A DNA stretch of 25,262 nt from JAQVQN01 sp964557205 (GCA_964557205.1 CAZKZI010000031.1:1-25262), one strand, 5' to 3'; counted from the stretch's first letter, positions 1 through 8,128 are shown. The notes: generated from the letters alone by a model not told the origin. Numbers and translations are program-made.

Positions 1-156
1 ATTCCCAGGAAAGTTTCCTGAGTTTCGGTGTCGTTTTCATTTGACGCAACAGGAAAAGGGCGCGAGATGATCATCATGCCTGCGGGCAAACTGCACTCGC
101 TCAAAGCCAAGCCGCGCTTTAAGATGGTTCTGGTGATGATCCGCAAGCAGGATTGA
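1..156 (+). pseudogene. 3' end of a cupin-domain gene, probably broken
   Basis: The frame ending at TGA 154-156 reads GREMIIMPAGKLHSLKAKP followed by RFKMVLVMIRKQD. This is the familiar end of a small single-domain cupin (GEMIIMPA..PHxLKA..FKMxLxMI), with His in the second cupin motif. The same frame carries a TGA at 19-21, and no start codon with a ribosome binding site lies between it and the cupin motif. The residues just before the motif (FSFDATGK) do not look like the usual beta-strand leading to GEMI. Either the gene has a frameshift or nonsense change near positions 19-70, or it is a decayed copy. The window begins here, so the upstream part cannot be examined. It is convergent with the barrel gene: its stop directly abuts that gene's stop. 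Cupin identity is fairly secure; the pseudogene call is an inference. Confidence 0.5.
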
Positions 157-1587
157 TCAGAAGCCGTAGCGCAGACTGGCGTAGAGGTTGTTGTTGCGCT
201 CGAACTGGCCGAAGAAAGTATGTTCGTCTTCGCCGAAAAAGAGGTTGCCGCCAACCTCGACAATCCAGTGGTCGTCGATCTTGTAGCTGGCCTTGGGGCG
301 CAGATAAGCGTCGCGGTCGGTGGGCGAGAAGTACAGGAAGGCCCCGAGCTGTAGGTTCTGACTCATCAGGAGCTTGGTCAGCCGCAACGTGATGACCTGC
401 CGGTATTGGTCTGCGGCATGCATGCCGGCCGGCAGTGTGCGTTGATAAGCGTCGTAATCCAGCATCTGCTCAACGTAATACTGGATGCCGCCGGTGAGAT
501 CGTGCGCCAGCTCTTGCTCGTAACCGATCAGGTAACGCATCTCGCTGTTGCGCACGAAGGGATCGTCCCCGTCCATATCATCGGCCGAACGGTACCAGCC
601 GGTCTCCAGGCTCAGGATGCCTTTGGCAACGGGACCGCGTGCGCTGGCACCGAAAACCTGCAAACGCGGAAAGGTCGCCCGTCCGCTCTGCGGATCGCTG
701 CCGGCCGGACTTTTCCAGAAACCGTCGTAACCGTATGCGGCAACCTCGTAGGAGGCGAGTGTGCGATACAGGCGCGCGGCCCATTCGTCATCGCGAAAAG
801 TGTCGTCTGGCTTGTCGGCGTTGACCTTGGCGTCACGTCCCGCGCGCCGGCCCAGCCCGCTGTTCCAGTACGAGATGCGGCGACCGTCGATGAAGCGGTC
901 ACTGTCGAAGCGCGGCGAGTAGATCAGGTCGAGGTTGGCCCAGTCGCTGAAGAGCGATGCCTTAGCCGAGTCGGAGGGCGCTTTCAGGTATTCATCGTCG
1001 CGTCCGATGAAGTAGGAGTTCCAGTCTTTCGGAAAGAGGTCGTTGATGAAGAGCATGTCGCCCGTGCCCCAAGTGTTGATCTGACGGCCGAGTTTCAGAT
1101 CCATGAAGGAGGTCGGTCGCAACAGCAGGTTGGCCTGCCGCAGGTCGCACCAGCCCTCGCCGTCCTCGAGATCGGCATCATGCTCGTTGAGCACAGGATC
1201 ATACAAGAAATCGCCGACCAGCTTGAGCGCAATTTTTTCACTGGCGCGATCGACCTGCAACTGCAAACGCGTCTCGCCGAGCGTTGCGGCCTTTTCATAG
1301 GGATCATCCTGCAGGCGCACACCGCCGCGCAGTTCCCAGAACCCGCTCAAACCTTCCGGCAGTCGTCGTTCGCGCGGAGCCGCCAGCTTCGGTCCGTGGT
1401 CAGGCGAGCCTAGACCTGTCGGCAAGGCCGGTTCAGCCGGCGTGGAGGCGGAAAGGCCGGACGGCAAAGCCGGTTCCGAGTCGGCAGGCGCGAGTCCGGC
1501 GGGCAGTGCGGGCTCGTTGCCTGACGCCGTTGATAACAAAAGTAAAACGCATAAACATCCGGACATGTGACGTGAAGCGCCGCTCAT
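157..1587 (-). CDS. Outer-membrane beta-barrel protein (DUF1302/porin-like) with EPALPxGL repeat
   Basis: About 476 residues. The ATG at 1587 is preferred over 1626 because AGGGGG lies about 7 bases upstream and a signal peptide follows directly (MSGASRHMSG, then CLCVLLLLSTASG). Mature residues 25-59 carry three EPALP(A/S/T)GL units spaced 13-14 residues, with a degenerate fourth (RRLPEGL). From about residue 82 onward the protein alternates short polar and aromatic strands typical of a beta-barrel and ends in Arg-Tyr-Gly-Phe, the terminal aromatic expected of a BAM substrate. The pattern LGRQINTWGTGD is like DUF1302/alginate-export-type barrels that accompany RND/MMPL plus LolA-like pairs. 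It lies downstream of such a pair on the same strand but is separated by about 380 bases with a repeat element, so it probably has its own promoter. The substrate is unknown. Confidence 0.7.
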   Translation of the reverse strand: MSGASRHMSGCLCVLLLLSTASGNEPALPAGLAPADSEPALPSGLSASTPAEPALPTGLGSPDHGPKLAAPRERRLPEGLSGFWELRGGVRLQDDPYEKAATLGETRLQLQVDRASEKIALKLVGDFLYDPVLNEHDADLEDGEGWCDLRQANLLLRPTSFMDLKLGRQINTWGTGDMLFINDLFPKDWNSYFIGRDDEYLKAPSDSAKASLFSDWANLDLIYSPRFDSDRFIDGRRISYWNSGLGRRAGRDAKVNADKPDDTFRDDEWAARLYRTLASYEVAAYGYDGFWKSPAGSDPQSGRATFPRLQVFGASARGPVAKGILSLETGWYRSADDMDGDDPFVRNSEMRYLIGYEQELAHDLTGGIQYYVEQMLDYDAYQRTLPAGMHAADQYRQVITLRLTKLLMSQNLQLGAFLYFSPTDRDAYLRPKASYKIDDHWIVEVGGNLFFGEDEHTFFGQFERNNNLYASLRYGF

Positions 1588-1638
1588 TTTCGCATCCCCC
1601 TGGTTTTCGTCACCTATTTCCAACACTTGAGATTTGCC

Positions 1639-1667
1639 AGTTTAGCAAACCCTGGGTTGCAGGTCAG
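1639..1667 (-). promoter_or_regulatory. Candidate sigma70 promoter for the beta-barrel gene
   Basis: On the minus strand CTGACC (1662-1667) and TAAACT (1639-1644) are separated by 17 bases, each matching four of six consensus positions. Transcription would start near 1632, giving a leader of about 45 bases. The match is modest and made by eye. Confidence 0.28.
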
Positions 1668-1718
1668 GCGAATCTTTGCGTAGATAATTTTCGGTCTGAA
1701 AAATAAATGCGCTTCAGT

Positions 1719-1928
1719 AGTGTCCCATAGGACGCATAGGCTGTTAGCTTTTTAGGCTGCAGGTTATTAGGTTAAATGCAACTGGCGCGTATGTTTCAAT
1801 AAACAAACGGTATTTTATGTAAAAAGGCGCAATTGCTTGTTTTGCGTATCAAAATCGTTACTTTTGTACAAACCTAAACACCTGACAGTCTAAACACCTA
1901 AACTCCTGCATCCTATGGGATGCTAATG
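1719..1928. repeat. MITE-like repeat element with imperfect terminal inverted repeats
   Basis: This stretch of about 210 bases has no gene. The left end AGTGTCCCATAGGACGC (1719-1735) matches the reverse complement of the right end (1908-1924) at 14 of 17 positions. Similarity continues inward as TTTAGG/CTGCAGG/TTTAGGTT-type blocks. Its internal part (1738-1808) recurs at 9706-9776 with about nine mismatches in 71 bases, and its right end (1912-1928) recurs exactly, inverted, at 12584-12600. It encodes nothing recognisable and no transposase is nearby. A non-autonomous mobile element or an intergenic repeat family is the best reading. Confidence 0.5.
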
Positions 1929-1933
1929 TAACG

Positions 1934-1961
1934 CCGCTATTTCGGGAATGTCAAATAGCGG
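1934..1961 (-). terminator. Hairpin just after the LolA-like gene, possible terminator
   Basis: CCGCTATTT (1934-1942) pairs perfectly with AAATAGCGG (1953-1961) across a 10-base loop. It begins 6 bases after the stop of the minus-strand LolA-like gene. No strong T-run follows on the minus strand, so it may be a weak terminator or an mRNA 3'-end stabiliser. Confidence 0.45.
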
Positions 1962-1967
1962 GTGCGA

Positions 1968-2774
1968 TCATCGCAACTGGGCACGGGGGGGATTGCGCAG
2001 GTAGCGCTCGGTGAAGAGGTCTTCCGAGAGGCCGACGTTGTACTCCACCTTGGTGTAAGAGATCGTGGTGGCGCTGCCGGAACGCAGGTCTTTCATGGAG
2101 GTCTTGGTGACCGTCGGGAAGCTTTGGATCTGCTGTACCTCCAATGCCTGCCCTTCGCGGATCTTCTGACCAGCCGCATCATAGTACTCGGCTTTGACCG
2201 GAATGAAGCTGCTCTTGTGGATCCACACTTTGTAGAAGGCGAACTCAACGCTCTTCGGGTCTTTGGGTGTGTTCTTCAACACGTAGTAGGTGTCGGTGGT
2301 TTCGACCAGCTCATGGTTGTCATCTGCGGGATTGCGTCCAGAGACATCCTCGTAAAAGAAGTCGGAGCCCACGAAACTGGTGCGCTTGTCTGAAGCCGCA
2401 ATCCGCTTTACCAGATTGAGGCCGGGCAGATAGAGCCAGCGGTCGTCATCTTTGCCGACATGTTTGTGAACCAGATAGGCAGTCTTATGCACGTCGGCGG
2501 GACGCTCGAAGTAAACGTACATCTTCTGGTCGCCGGCAAAAGTGCCAGAGGCATCGCCCTCTGCTTCAAGGTCGAGCCGCAAAATCGTGAACTCGCGCGT
2601 GCGCTGGCGTCCCTGGGAGTCTTGGATCACCATCGAGACTTTAGCCTTTCCGTCGCGCCCCTGATAATGGGCGGTGCGGTTGGCCTTGGCGACAATCTCG
2701 TCGCCAGAAGGGGTGTCCTGCGCCAGAGCGAGACCGGCCGCAAAGGCGAGCATGGTTTTGAGTACTGTTTTCAT
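1968..2774 (-). CDS. Outer membrane lipoprotein-sorting (LolA-like, PF17131-type) protein
   Basis: 268 residues with an N-terminal signal peptide (MKTVLKTMLAFAAGLALA, cleaved before QDT). The rest is the soluble, periplasmic LolA-like half-barrel that typically carries lipid or lipoprotein. The hallmark block DRWLYLPGLNLVKRIAAS, followed by DKRTSFVGSDFFYEDVSGR, lies around residues 114-150. YVYFERPADVHKTAYLV precedes it and a SFIPVKAEYYDAAGQ strand follows. The start has AAAGG about 8 bases upstream. The gene begins 12 bases after the stop of the RND/MMPL gene, which indicates one transcript; proteins of this family commonly sit beside MMPL transporters. The likely role is to accept a lipid or hydrophobic cargo from the transporter and move it towards the outer membrane. 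The cargo is not evident. Confidence 0.8.
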   Translation of the reverse strand: MKTVLKTMLAFAAGLALAQDTPSGDEIVAKANRTAHYQGRDGKAKVSMVIQDSQGRQRTREFTILRLDLEAEGDASGTFAGDQKMYVYFERPADVHKTAYLVHKHVGKDDDRWLYLPGLNLVKRIAASDKRTSFVGSDFFYEDVSGRNPADDNHELVETTDTYYVLKNTPKDPKSVEFAFYKVWIHKSSFIPVKAEYYDAAGQKIREGQALEVQQIQSFPTVTKTSMKDLRSGSATTISYTKVEYNVGLSEDLFTERYLRNPPRAQLR

Positions 2775-2786
2775 TGGATTAGCCTT

Positions 2787-5711
2787 TCATTTAAGTTTGT
2801 CAGACGAGTCGGACAGGTCGGACGGATCGGACTTTTTGGTTGCGCAGATTTTACGCCTGCCGTTCAGGAAGCAGAAGAGCGCGATCAGCGCTATACAGGC
2901 CAGACTCACGCAAGCGACTGTGGTGTAGGCCACATCGGCGAATAGCTGGACATTCAGCGCCACGGTCAGCACCCCGGCAACCGCCGCGAAGAAACAGGTT
3001 CCGCAGCGGCACATGAAGGCCGCGCCGGCTTTCGGGAAGAGCCGGTTCTCCAGCAGGCGGATCAGCGCGGGCAACAGGAAGAGCGTGGTCGCCCCCGCGA
3101 AAAGCAGGATCGCGGCGATGAAGGTGCCGACGGTCTTGTAGGGCATCAGCGGGGCGGCTAGCAGCGGCAGGAAGCCCACGCCGATCACGATCACGTTACG
3201 GGTGATGGCACGCGCGGGTTCGCCGAACATTGGTCCTGAAGCCGCCTGCCACGAGCCGTACCTGGCCTGCATCTCGCGGGCACGGGAAAGGAAGTGTATC
3301 GCATAGTCCACGGCCATGCCGAGGCTGAGCGCTGATAGCACTGCCACCGGCATATCGTAGTCCTTGCCGACAATGCCGATCAGGCCATATATCAGCCCGA
3401 TCGTGACGGTCAGCGGCAGCATGGAGAGAAATCCCCAAAGCGCAGACCGGAAGAGGATGATCATCATGAACCATACTGCCGCGAAACTGCCAAGGAATGA
3501 TATCAGCATGCCGTTTACCATCTTGGCCTGCCAGATCACATTGATATATGTCATTCCAAACCACTCGATCTCCAGCGCGGCCGGTGGCGGATTGGCGGCG
3601 ACGTAGGCATCCACGGACGCGACAATCACCTGCATGTCGCGGTTGTCGCCGCTCTTCTGCTGGATCCAGAGGCTGGTGTTGCGCCAAGTATCGGTACGCA
3701 CAAAATGGGCGAGATCATGCGGCCGGTGTGAGCTTTCATACTGCATGACGGTCTGAGCCACGCCCTCGCGCGAGTCAGGAATGCGATAGTACTCTGGCTT
3801 GCCCTCCATCAATTCGCGATAGACCGTGCGCACCAGGTCGGCGATCGAGTTGCTCTTGCCCACGAGCGGACGCCCGTCCGGACTCTGCACTGTCAGCAGG
3901 TGTTCCTGCAAACCGGCAATCCAGCGCAACACGGCAGGATCCTTGAAGGTCTGTCCGCTCTGCGTCTGAGCGCTGACAAAGAGACTGGCGGCATCCCAGG
4001 CCTCGAACAGATTGTCAGGCGCGGCATCGGTCTGCGCAGCTGCGTATGCCTGAAGCTGTCGGAAAAAATCATCGCGGCCTGCCGCACTCTGATCGAGAGA
4101 TTGCGCACGCGCCTTAAGCGACTCAAATACCTTTTCAATATCGGTTGTGCCGTCTGTTTTAAGTTCGTCCATTCGCTGCCGCATCGGCTCTGACAGTGCC
4201 ACAGCCATGTTTGGCGGAGCTGGCAGTTCGTCTGCCGGACGCAGTGCGAGGTATCCCATGTAGGTGCCGCCGAAGTGATCGTTGAGCACACGGTCAGCCA
4301 CACGAATCGGATGGTTCGGTTTGAACCATTTAACCGGGTTATCGTTAATCACGATGCGATTGATGCCCCAGATCGCGACCACAATCATTAAAAATGTTCC
4401 GACCATAATCAACTTGGCGTAGCGGTAGGTGCCCTGTCCTATGCCGCGTAGCAACTTCGTCATCAGAGAGTGCGAGTCGGCTTCGGCATTCTGTTCCGTG
4501 AGACCGAAGTTCGCCAGTTTAGCCGGATTGATGAAAATCACCGAGGCAGGGATAAAGGTGATGGTCCAGAACCAGGCCACCATCACGCCGATAGCGATAA
4601 AAACACCAAAAACCTGCACAGGCGGGATCGGCGTAAGGGAGAGCGAGAGAAAGGCGACTGCTGTAGTAAGGCTGGTGTAGAGCATCGGCGTGAAAAGGGT
4701 CTTCATGACATGCCGGATAGCGGTCGCGCGGTCTTTACTCTCCTGATAACGGTCGAAGAATTCGGAAAGGATATGAATCGCGTCCAGTACTGCGATAGGC
4801 ATGATGAAGATCGGGATCATGCTGCTCATGATGTGGATCGTGTGGCCTGTGGCGACCAGTAGCGCCATGGTGACGATACAGCTCACTACAGCTACGATCA
4901 AGGGCGCGATGATCAGGGCGAGCTTGCGGAAGAAAAGCAGCAGCAAAAGAAAAATGATCAGCATGGCGGTCGGGGCGGAGATCGCCATCTGCTTGAACAT
5001 CTCCACGCCGAAGGTGTCTTCGGCAACCGGCAGGCCGGTGATGTGGTAGTCGTCGCCGGATCTGAAGGCCGCGATTTTTTCTTTGAGCCTTTTCGCGACA
5101 GCGTAGGACAGATGCTTGTCGGTGAGCGGAATGTAGAGAGCCAGCGCCTGACCGTCCTCGGAGACCAGCGTGCCTTGCATGAAAGGCAGGTTCATGGCCT
5201 TGTCGCGCACGGCGCGCGCGGCCTCGGGAGTGGCGGGCGGTTCCGGCATCAGCCACTCGAAGCTGACACTGCCAAGCCCGCCCTGCTCGACATTATCGAC
5301 CGTGGACGGCGCAATGATGTCGATCTCTATCACGCCGGCCCGGGGATCATCCGGTTTGCCGATCGCCGCGCCGTGCAGGGTTTTGGCGAAGGCGGTCAAC
5401 TCATGCACGTCGCGGAGTGTGGCAGGATTGAAGACAAAATCTGGCGCGCGTTCGTTGACCACGCCCACGACCAGCATGTCAGAAAGCGCGAACTCTCGCT
5501 TCATCGCGTTGTGAAAGACGCGCACATGCTCCTTGGCGGAGAGCATATTTTCCGGATCGGTGTCGATCTTGGCACCGTGCAAAGCGGGAAAAGCTTTTGG
5601 CGCCACTGTCGGCAGCGCGGCCAGCAGCAAAAGCGCCAGCGTAGTGCCGACCATGAGCCACGTCACTGCGGCAGGTCGTTTGAGGCAAAAATCGAGCATG
5701 TGTCGCATCAT
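2787..5711 (-). CDS. RND/MMPL-family transporter with extra C-terminal membrane pair
   Basis: About 974 residues. The ATG at 5711 follows AAGGAG by about 7 bases; an in-frame ATG at 5729 is possible. One membrane segment lies near residues 12-34, followed by a large periplasmic loop (IDTDPENMLSAKEHV), a six-segment bundle at about 240-450 including LDAIHILSEFFDRY, a second periplasmic loop, and a second bundle at about 735-890 with the RND signature GMAVDYAIHFLSRARE. This resembles hopanoid/lipid MMPL exporters and works in the inner membrane, driven by proton flux. Unusual is a C-terminal extension from about residue 899: a CRCGTC cysteine cluster, two more hydrophobic segments and a tail KSDPSDLSDSSDKLK encoded by a 9-bp repeat. 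It is first in an operon with the LolA-like gene (12-base gap). The substrate is unknown; hydrophobic or lipid cargo is inferred. Confidence 0.8.
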   Translation of the reverse strand: MMRHMLDFCLKRPAAVTWLMVGTTLALLLLAALPTVAPKAFPALHGAKIDTDPENMLSAKEHVRVFHNAMKREFALSDMLVVGVVNERAPDFVFNPATLRDVHELTAFAKTLHGAAIGKPDDPRAGVIEIDIIAPSTVDNVEQGGLGSVSFEWLMPEPPATPEAARAVRDKAMNLPFMQGTLVSEDGQALALYIPLTDKHLSYAVAKRLKEKIAAFRSGDDYHITGLPVAEDTFGVEMFKQMAISAPTAMLIIFLLLLLFFRKLALIIAPLIVAVVSCIVTMALLVATGHTIHIMSSMIPIFIMPIAVLDAIHILSEFFDRYQESKDRATAIRHVMKTLFTPMLYTSLTTAVAFLSLSLTPIPPVQVFGVFIAIGVMVAWFWTITFIPASVIFINPAKLANFGLTEQNAEADSHSLMTKLLRGIGQGTYRYAKLIMVGTFLMIVVAIWGINRIVINDNPVKWFKPNHPIRVADRVLNDHFGGTYMGYLALRPADELPAPPNMAVALSEPMRQRMDELKTDGTTDIEKVFESLKARAQSLDQSAAGRDDFFRQLQAYAAAQTDAAPDNLFEAWDAASLFVSAQTQSGQTFKDPAVLRWIAGLQEHLLTVQSPDGRPLVGKSNSIADLVRTVYRELMEGKPEYYRIPDSREGVAQTVMQYESSHRPHDLAHFVRTDTWRNTSLWIQQKSGDNRDMQVIVASVDAYVAANPPPAALEIEWFGMTYINVIWQAKMVNGMLISFLGSFAAVWFMMIILFRSALWGFLSMLPLTVTIGLIYGLIGIVGKDYDMPVAVLSALSLGMAVDYAIHFLSRAREMQARYGSWQAASGPMFGEPARAITRNVIVIGVGFLPLLAAPLMPYKTVGTFIAAILLFAGATTLFLLPALIRLLENRLFPKAGAAFMCRCGTCFFAAVAGVLTVALNVQLFADVAYTTVACVSLACIALIALFCFLNGRRKICATKKSDPSDLSDSSDKLK
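2799..2834 (-). repeat. 9-bp imperfect tandem repeat encoding the transporter tail
   Basis: Four imperfect 9-base units (GTCAGACGA, GTCGGACAG, GTCGGACGG, ATCGGACTT on the plus strand) lie inside the 3' end of the RND/MMPL gene and encode its SDPSDLSDSSD tail on the minus strand. The unit length preserves the frame. Confidence 0.6.
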
Positions 5712-5787
5712 GAGCTTTCTCCTTTTCATGTCGTTTCTTCCAGAGCCGTCCGCTCGATCACGATTGTCCCACGCTTGCCGGTACTGA

Positions 5788-5817
5788 TTGACACGGCCGT
5801 CCTGTTTACCGTATGTT
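5788..5817 (+). promoter_or_regulatory. Candidate promoter for the DUF4091 gene
   Basis: TTGACA (5788-5793, perfect -35) is followed after 18 bases by TATGTT (5812-5817, four of six). Transcription would start near 5824, leaving a leader of about 78 bases before the ATG at 5902. Its -10 overlaps the -10 of a minus-strand promoter for the RND/MMPL operon. Confidence 0.35.
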
Positions 5818-5844
5818 TATACAGAAATGCGGTTCGGTTGTCGA
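5816..5844 (-). promoter_or_regulatory. Candidate sigma70 promoter for the RND/MMPL-LolA-like operon
   Basis: On the minus strand TCGACA (5839-5844) and TATAAA (5816-5821) each match five of six consensus positions with the ideal 17-base spacer. Transcription would start near 5809, about 98 bases before the preferred ATG at 5711. Confidence 0.45.
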
Positions 5845-5901
5845 TCTCGTCGTGCATGTGTCCGTGCCGTTTGAGAAGCGACACGTAAAGGAGATCTGAT
5901 T

Positions 5902-7665
5902 ATGCGAAGGTTACGTTCTTTGCCTCTGGTTCTCTCATCGGTTTTGCTGACAGCCCCGGCTCTGGCTGTTGAGCGGTCCGTTATCGGGCTCACCGCGCTC
6001 CACGCAATGGATCGCATTCTCCAACACGAAACTCCCTTCGGGACCCCGACGGCGGAGATCGCCGCCGCACGCAACGAGGTCGAATCGTTTCAGGTGGTCG
6101 TGGCCGCGCGGGGGGAGGGCCTGCGGGTGACCTCGGCAGTGCTTTCCGAACTGGTGGGCGAAGGGGGGGCGAAATTTTCCGGCGACAGCATCCGGCTGTA
6201 TCGGGAAGAGTACGTGCGGGTCCGCATGTCCACGCCGCGAGCGGAGCTGCCGCCTGGGCTGTACCCAGACGCGCTAGTCCCTTTCATTGATCCGGTCACC
6301 GGCAACCCCATCCTGCCGCGCTCCCGGCGGCAAGAGCACTGGGGTGAACCGACGATCACCACCGGGCATGACATGTACGCCGTGCCGTTCGACGTGTTCG
6401 AGGGGCAGAACCAGCCCCTGTGGATCGACATCCACGTGCCCAAGGGTGTGCCGGCCGGCATCTACCGCGGCACGATCCGGGTGTCTGCCGACAAGGGCAA
6501 GGCCGAGCTTCCGGTCACGCTGACCGTGTGGGACTTCGATCTGCCCGACGGCCCGACCCATTGCAATCATTTCGGCGGCTTTTCGGGTATAGCCTCGCTT
6601 TTCGGCGTTAAGCGCGACTCGGACGAATTCCGTGAAATAGAAGCCCGCTACTGCCAAGCCCTGGCCGAGCACCGCCTCAACCCGCCTCTGCCCAGCCACC
6701 TGTTGCCGCAGGCGAATCCGGACGGCTCGCTGACCATCGACCCGAAGCGGCACGAGGCGCTGCGCGCGTTCATCGAAAAGCTGCACGTGACCGATTTCCA
6801 GATTCCGTCCTCGCCTTTCGGCCGCCTGCCGCACTCCACCACAGGCGCCAACTACAAGACCATCCCGCCCGACCAGCGCGAAAAAGCCCTGCGCTATTAC
6901 CGCGATTACTACCAATATGTCAAGTCGAACGGCTGGGCGGATCGGGCGTACATTTACCTTCTCGACGAACCCAACACCGCGGAGAATTACGAGCAGGTGA
7001 TCGTTTTAGCCGATGTCGCGCACCAGGCCGCCCCTGAGTTGAAATGCCTCGTCGTCGAGCAGACCTATCCCCATAAGCCCGTTTGGGCCGACATCGATCC
7101 GGCGGTTGACATTTGGTGCCCGCTCTGGTCGTTTATCGACCGCGAGACAATCAATCAGAAACTCAAGCAAGGCGATGCTGTCTGGTCGTACACCGCGCTG
7201 GTGCAGCGGTCGCCGCGTTATCACCCCAAGTACGAAGAGGTACGCGAGAAAGATCCGCCCTATTGGCACATCGACCGGCCGTTGCTGGTTTACCGCGTGC
7301 CGACCTGGATCAACCGGCAGTACGGCATCACGGGCCTGCTTTACTGGAGCACCGTGACCCGGATGATCGAGCCGTGGTGCAACCCGGCGTTTGCGCATCC
7401 GCGGCACTTCAACGGCGGAGGATATCTGTTTTATCCCGGCGTTCCGTGCGGAATCCAGGGACCGGTCGCCAGTATGCGGCTGAAGAACATTCGCGACAGT
7501 ATGGAAGACTATGAATACTTCGCCCTGCTCGAGCAACGCGCCGGAGCCGCAGCCGTGCAGAAAATCGTTAACCGCATCACCCCGACGTGGTGGGGATACA
7601 CGCGCGATCCGAAGACCTTGCTCGATGCCCGCCGGGAGTTGGCTGCGGCGATCCTCGCCCGCTGA
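5902..7665 (+). CDS. Secreted DUF4091 / GH123-like glycoside hydrolase
   Basis: 587 residues starting at an ATG with AAAGGAGA about 7 bases upstream. Residues 1-22 are a signal peptide ending in APALA. Residues ~25-215 form a beta-sandwich N-domain (AARNEVESFQVVV, IYRGTIRVSA, LPVTLTVWDFDLP), the usual partner of GH123-type TIM barrels. The barrel follows at ~215-500, with YLLDEPNTAENY carrying Asp355-Glu356. GH123 N-acetylgalactosaminidases use an Asp-Glu pair for substrate-assisted catalysis, so these are candidate catalytic residues. The end holds the DUF4091 signature RLKNIRDSMEDYEYFALLE (~525-545). The protein is probably periplasmic or secreted and attacks a glycan. Exact specificity cannot be read, and many DUF4091 proteins are uncharacterised. 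It stands alone, divergent from the transporter operon. Confidence 0.75.
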   Translation: MRRLRSLPLVLSSVLLTAPALAVERSVIGLTALHAMDRILQHETPFGTPTAEIAAARNEVESFQVVVAARGEGLRVTSAVLSELVGEGGAKFSGDSIRLYREEYVRVRMSTPRAELPPGLYPDALVPFIDPVTGNPILPRSRRQEHWGEPTITTGHDMYAVPFDVFEGQNQPLWIDIHVPKGVPAGIYRGTIRVSADKGKAELPVTLTVWDFDLPDGPTHCNHFGGFSGIASLFGVKRDSDEFREIEARYCQALAEHRLNPPLPSHLLPQANPDGSLTIDPKRHEALRAFIEKLHVTDFQIPSSPFGRLPHSTTGANYKTIPPDQREKALRYYRDYYQYVKSNGWADRAYIYLLDEPNTAENYEQVIVLADVAHQAAPELKCLVVEQTYPHKPVWADIDPAVDIWCPLWSFIDRETINQKLKQGDAVWSYTALVQRSPRYHPKYEEVREKDPPYWHIDRPLLVYRVPTWINRQYGITGLLYWSTVTRMIEPWCNPAFAHPRHFNGGGYLFYPGVPCGIQGPVASMRLKNIRDSMEDYEYFALLEQRAGAAAVQKIVNRITPTWWGYTRDPKTLLDARRELAAAILAR

Positions 7666-8097
7666 TGAAGAAATATGCAAATGAACGGGTCCGGCGGCGA
7701 TCGCTTCCATTCTCTGACACTCTACTACGATATCAGAAGTTAATTTGAAGGAGGTTTTATGTCTGGCCTACTCCTTCGGTGACCAGTTCAGCGTAGCGGG
7801 GTCGTCTCGCATGCTCTTCTCCCTTTTGTCCACGCGTAATGCCGCCGCTGTGTAGTTCCGCGAGATCTTGCCGTAACCGCCTGTTTTCGTTACGGCATAT
7901 CGTCGATACTGACGAGTTTTTGCCTTGCTGCATGACCGTCCGGTGGCAGGCGGCGAGCGTTAAGGGCATTGTCGTGGCTGATGCGGTAGCATTTGAAAAG
8001 GTAAAAAGAAAAGAGGACAGATGAAAGTAAAAAAAGAGTTTCCGGCACGTGTACCGGAAGGCAAAGAGTTTGAGGGGATGGGCGGCGCGGCCGCCTT

Positions 8098-8128
8098 ACG
8101 CGCCCCTCCCGACCGCTGGGGGGCGCGT
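8098..8128 (+). terminator. Strong GC hairpin, possible terminator or repeat
   Basis: ACGCGCCCC (8098-8106) pairs perfectly with GGGGCGCGT (8120-8128) across a 13-base loop and is followed by TTACTTTGTC, a weak T-rich tail. It is 430 bases beyond the DUF4091 stop, so it need not terminate that gene. It would insulate the downstream ceramidase-like gene. Confidence 0.35.

Noticed and set aside
406..1413. 335-codon open frame on the plus strand
   Set aside because: Antisense to the beta-barrel gene, no signal, motif or ribosome binding site. Long antisense frames are expected in GC-rich coding DNA.
5043..5888. 281-codon open frame on the plus strand
   Set aside because: Mostly antisense to the RND/MMPL gene and without recognisable domains. 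It also runs across the divergent promoter region.
7757..7969. 70-codon minus-strand frame in the long gap
   Set aside because: No ribosome binding site, no recognisable motif, composition not protein-like.
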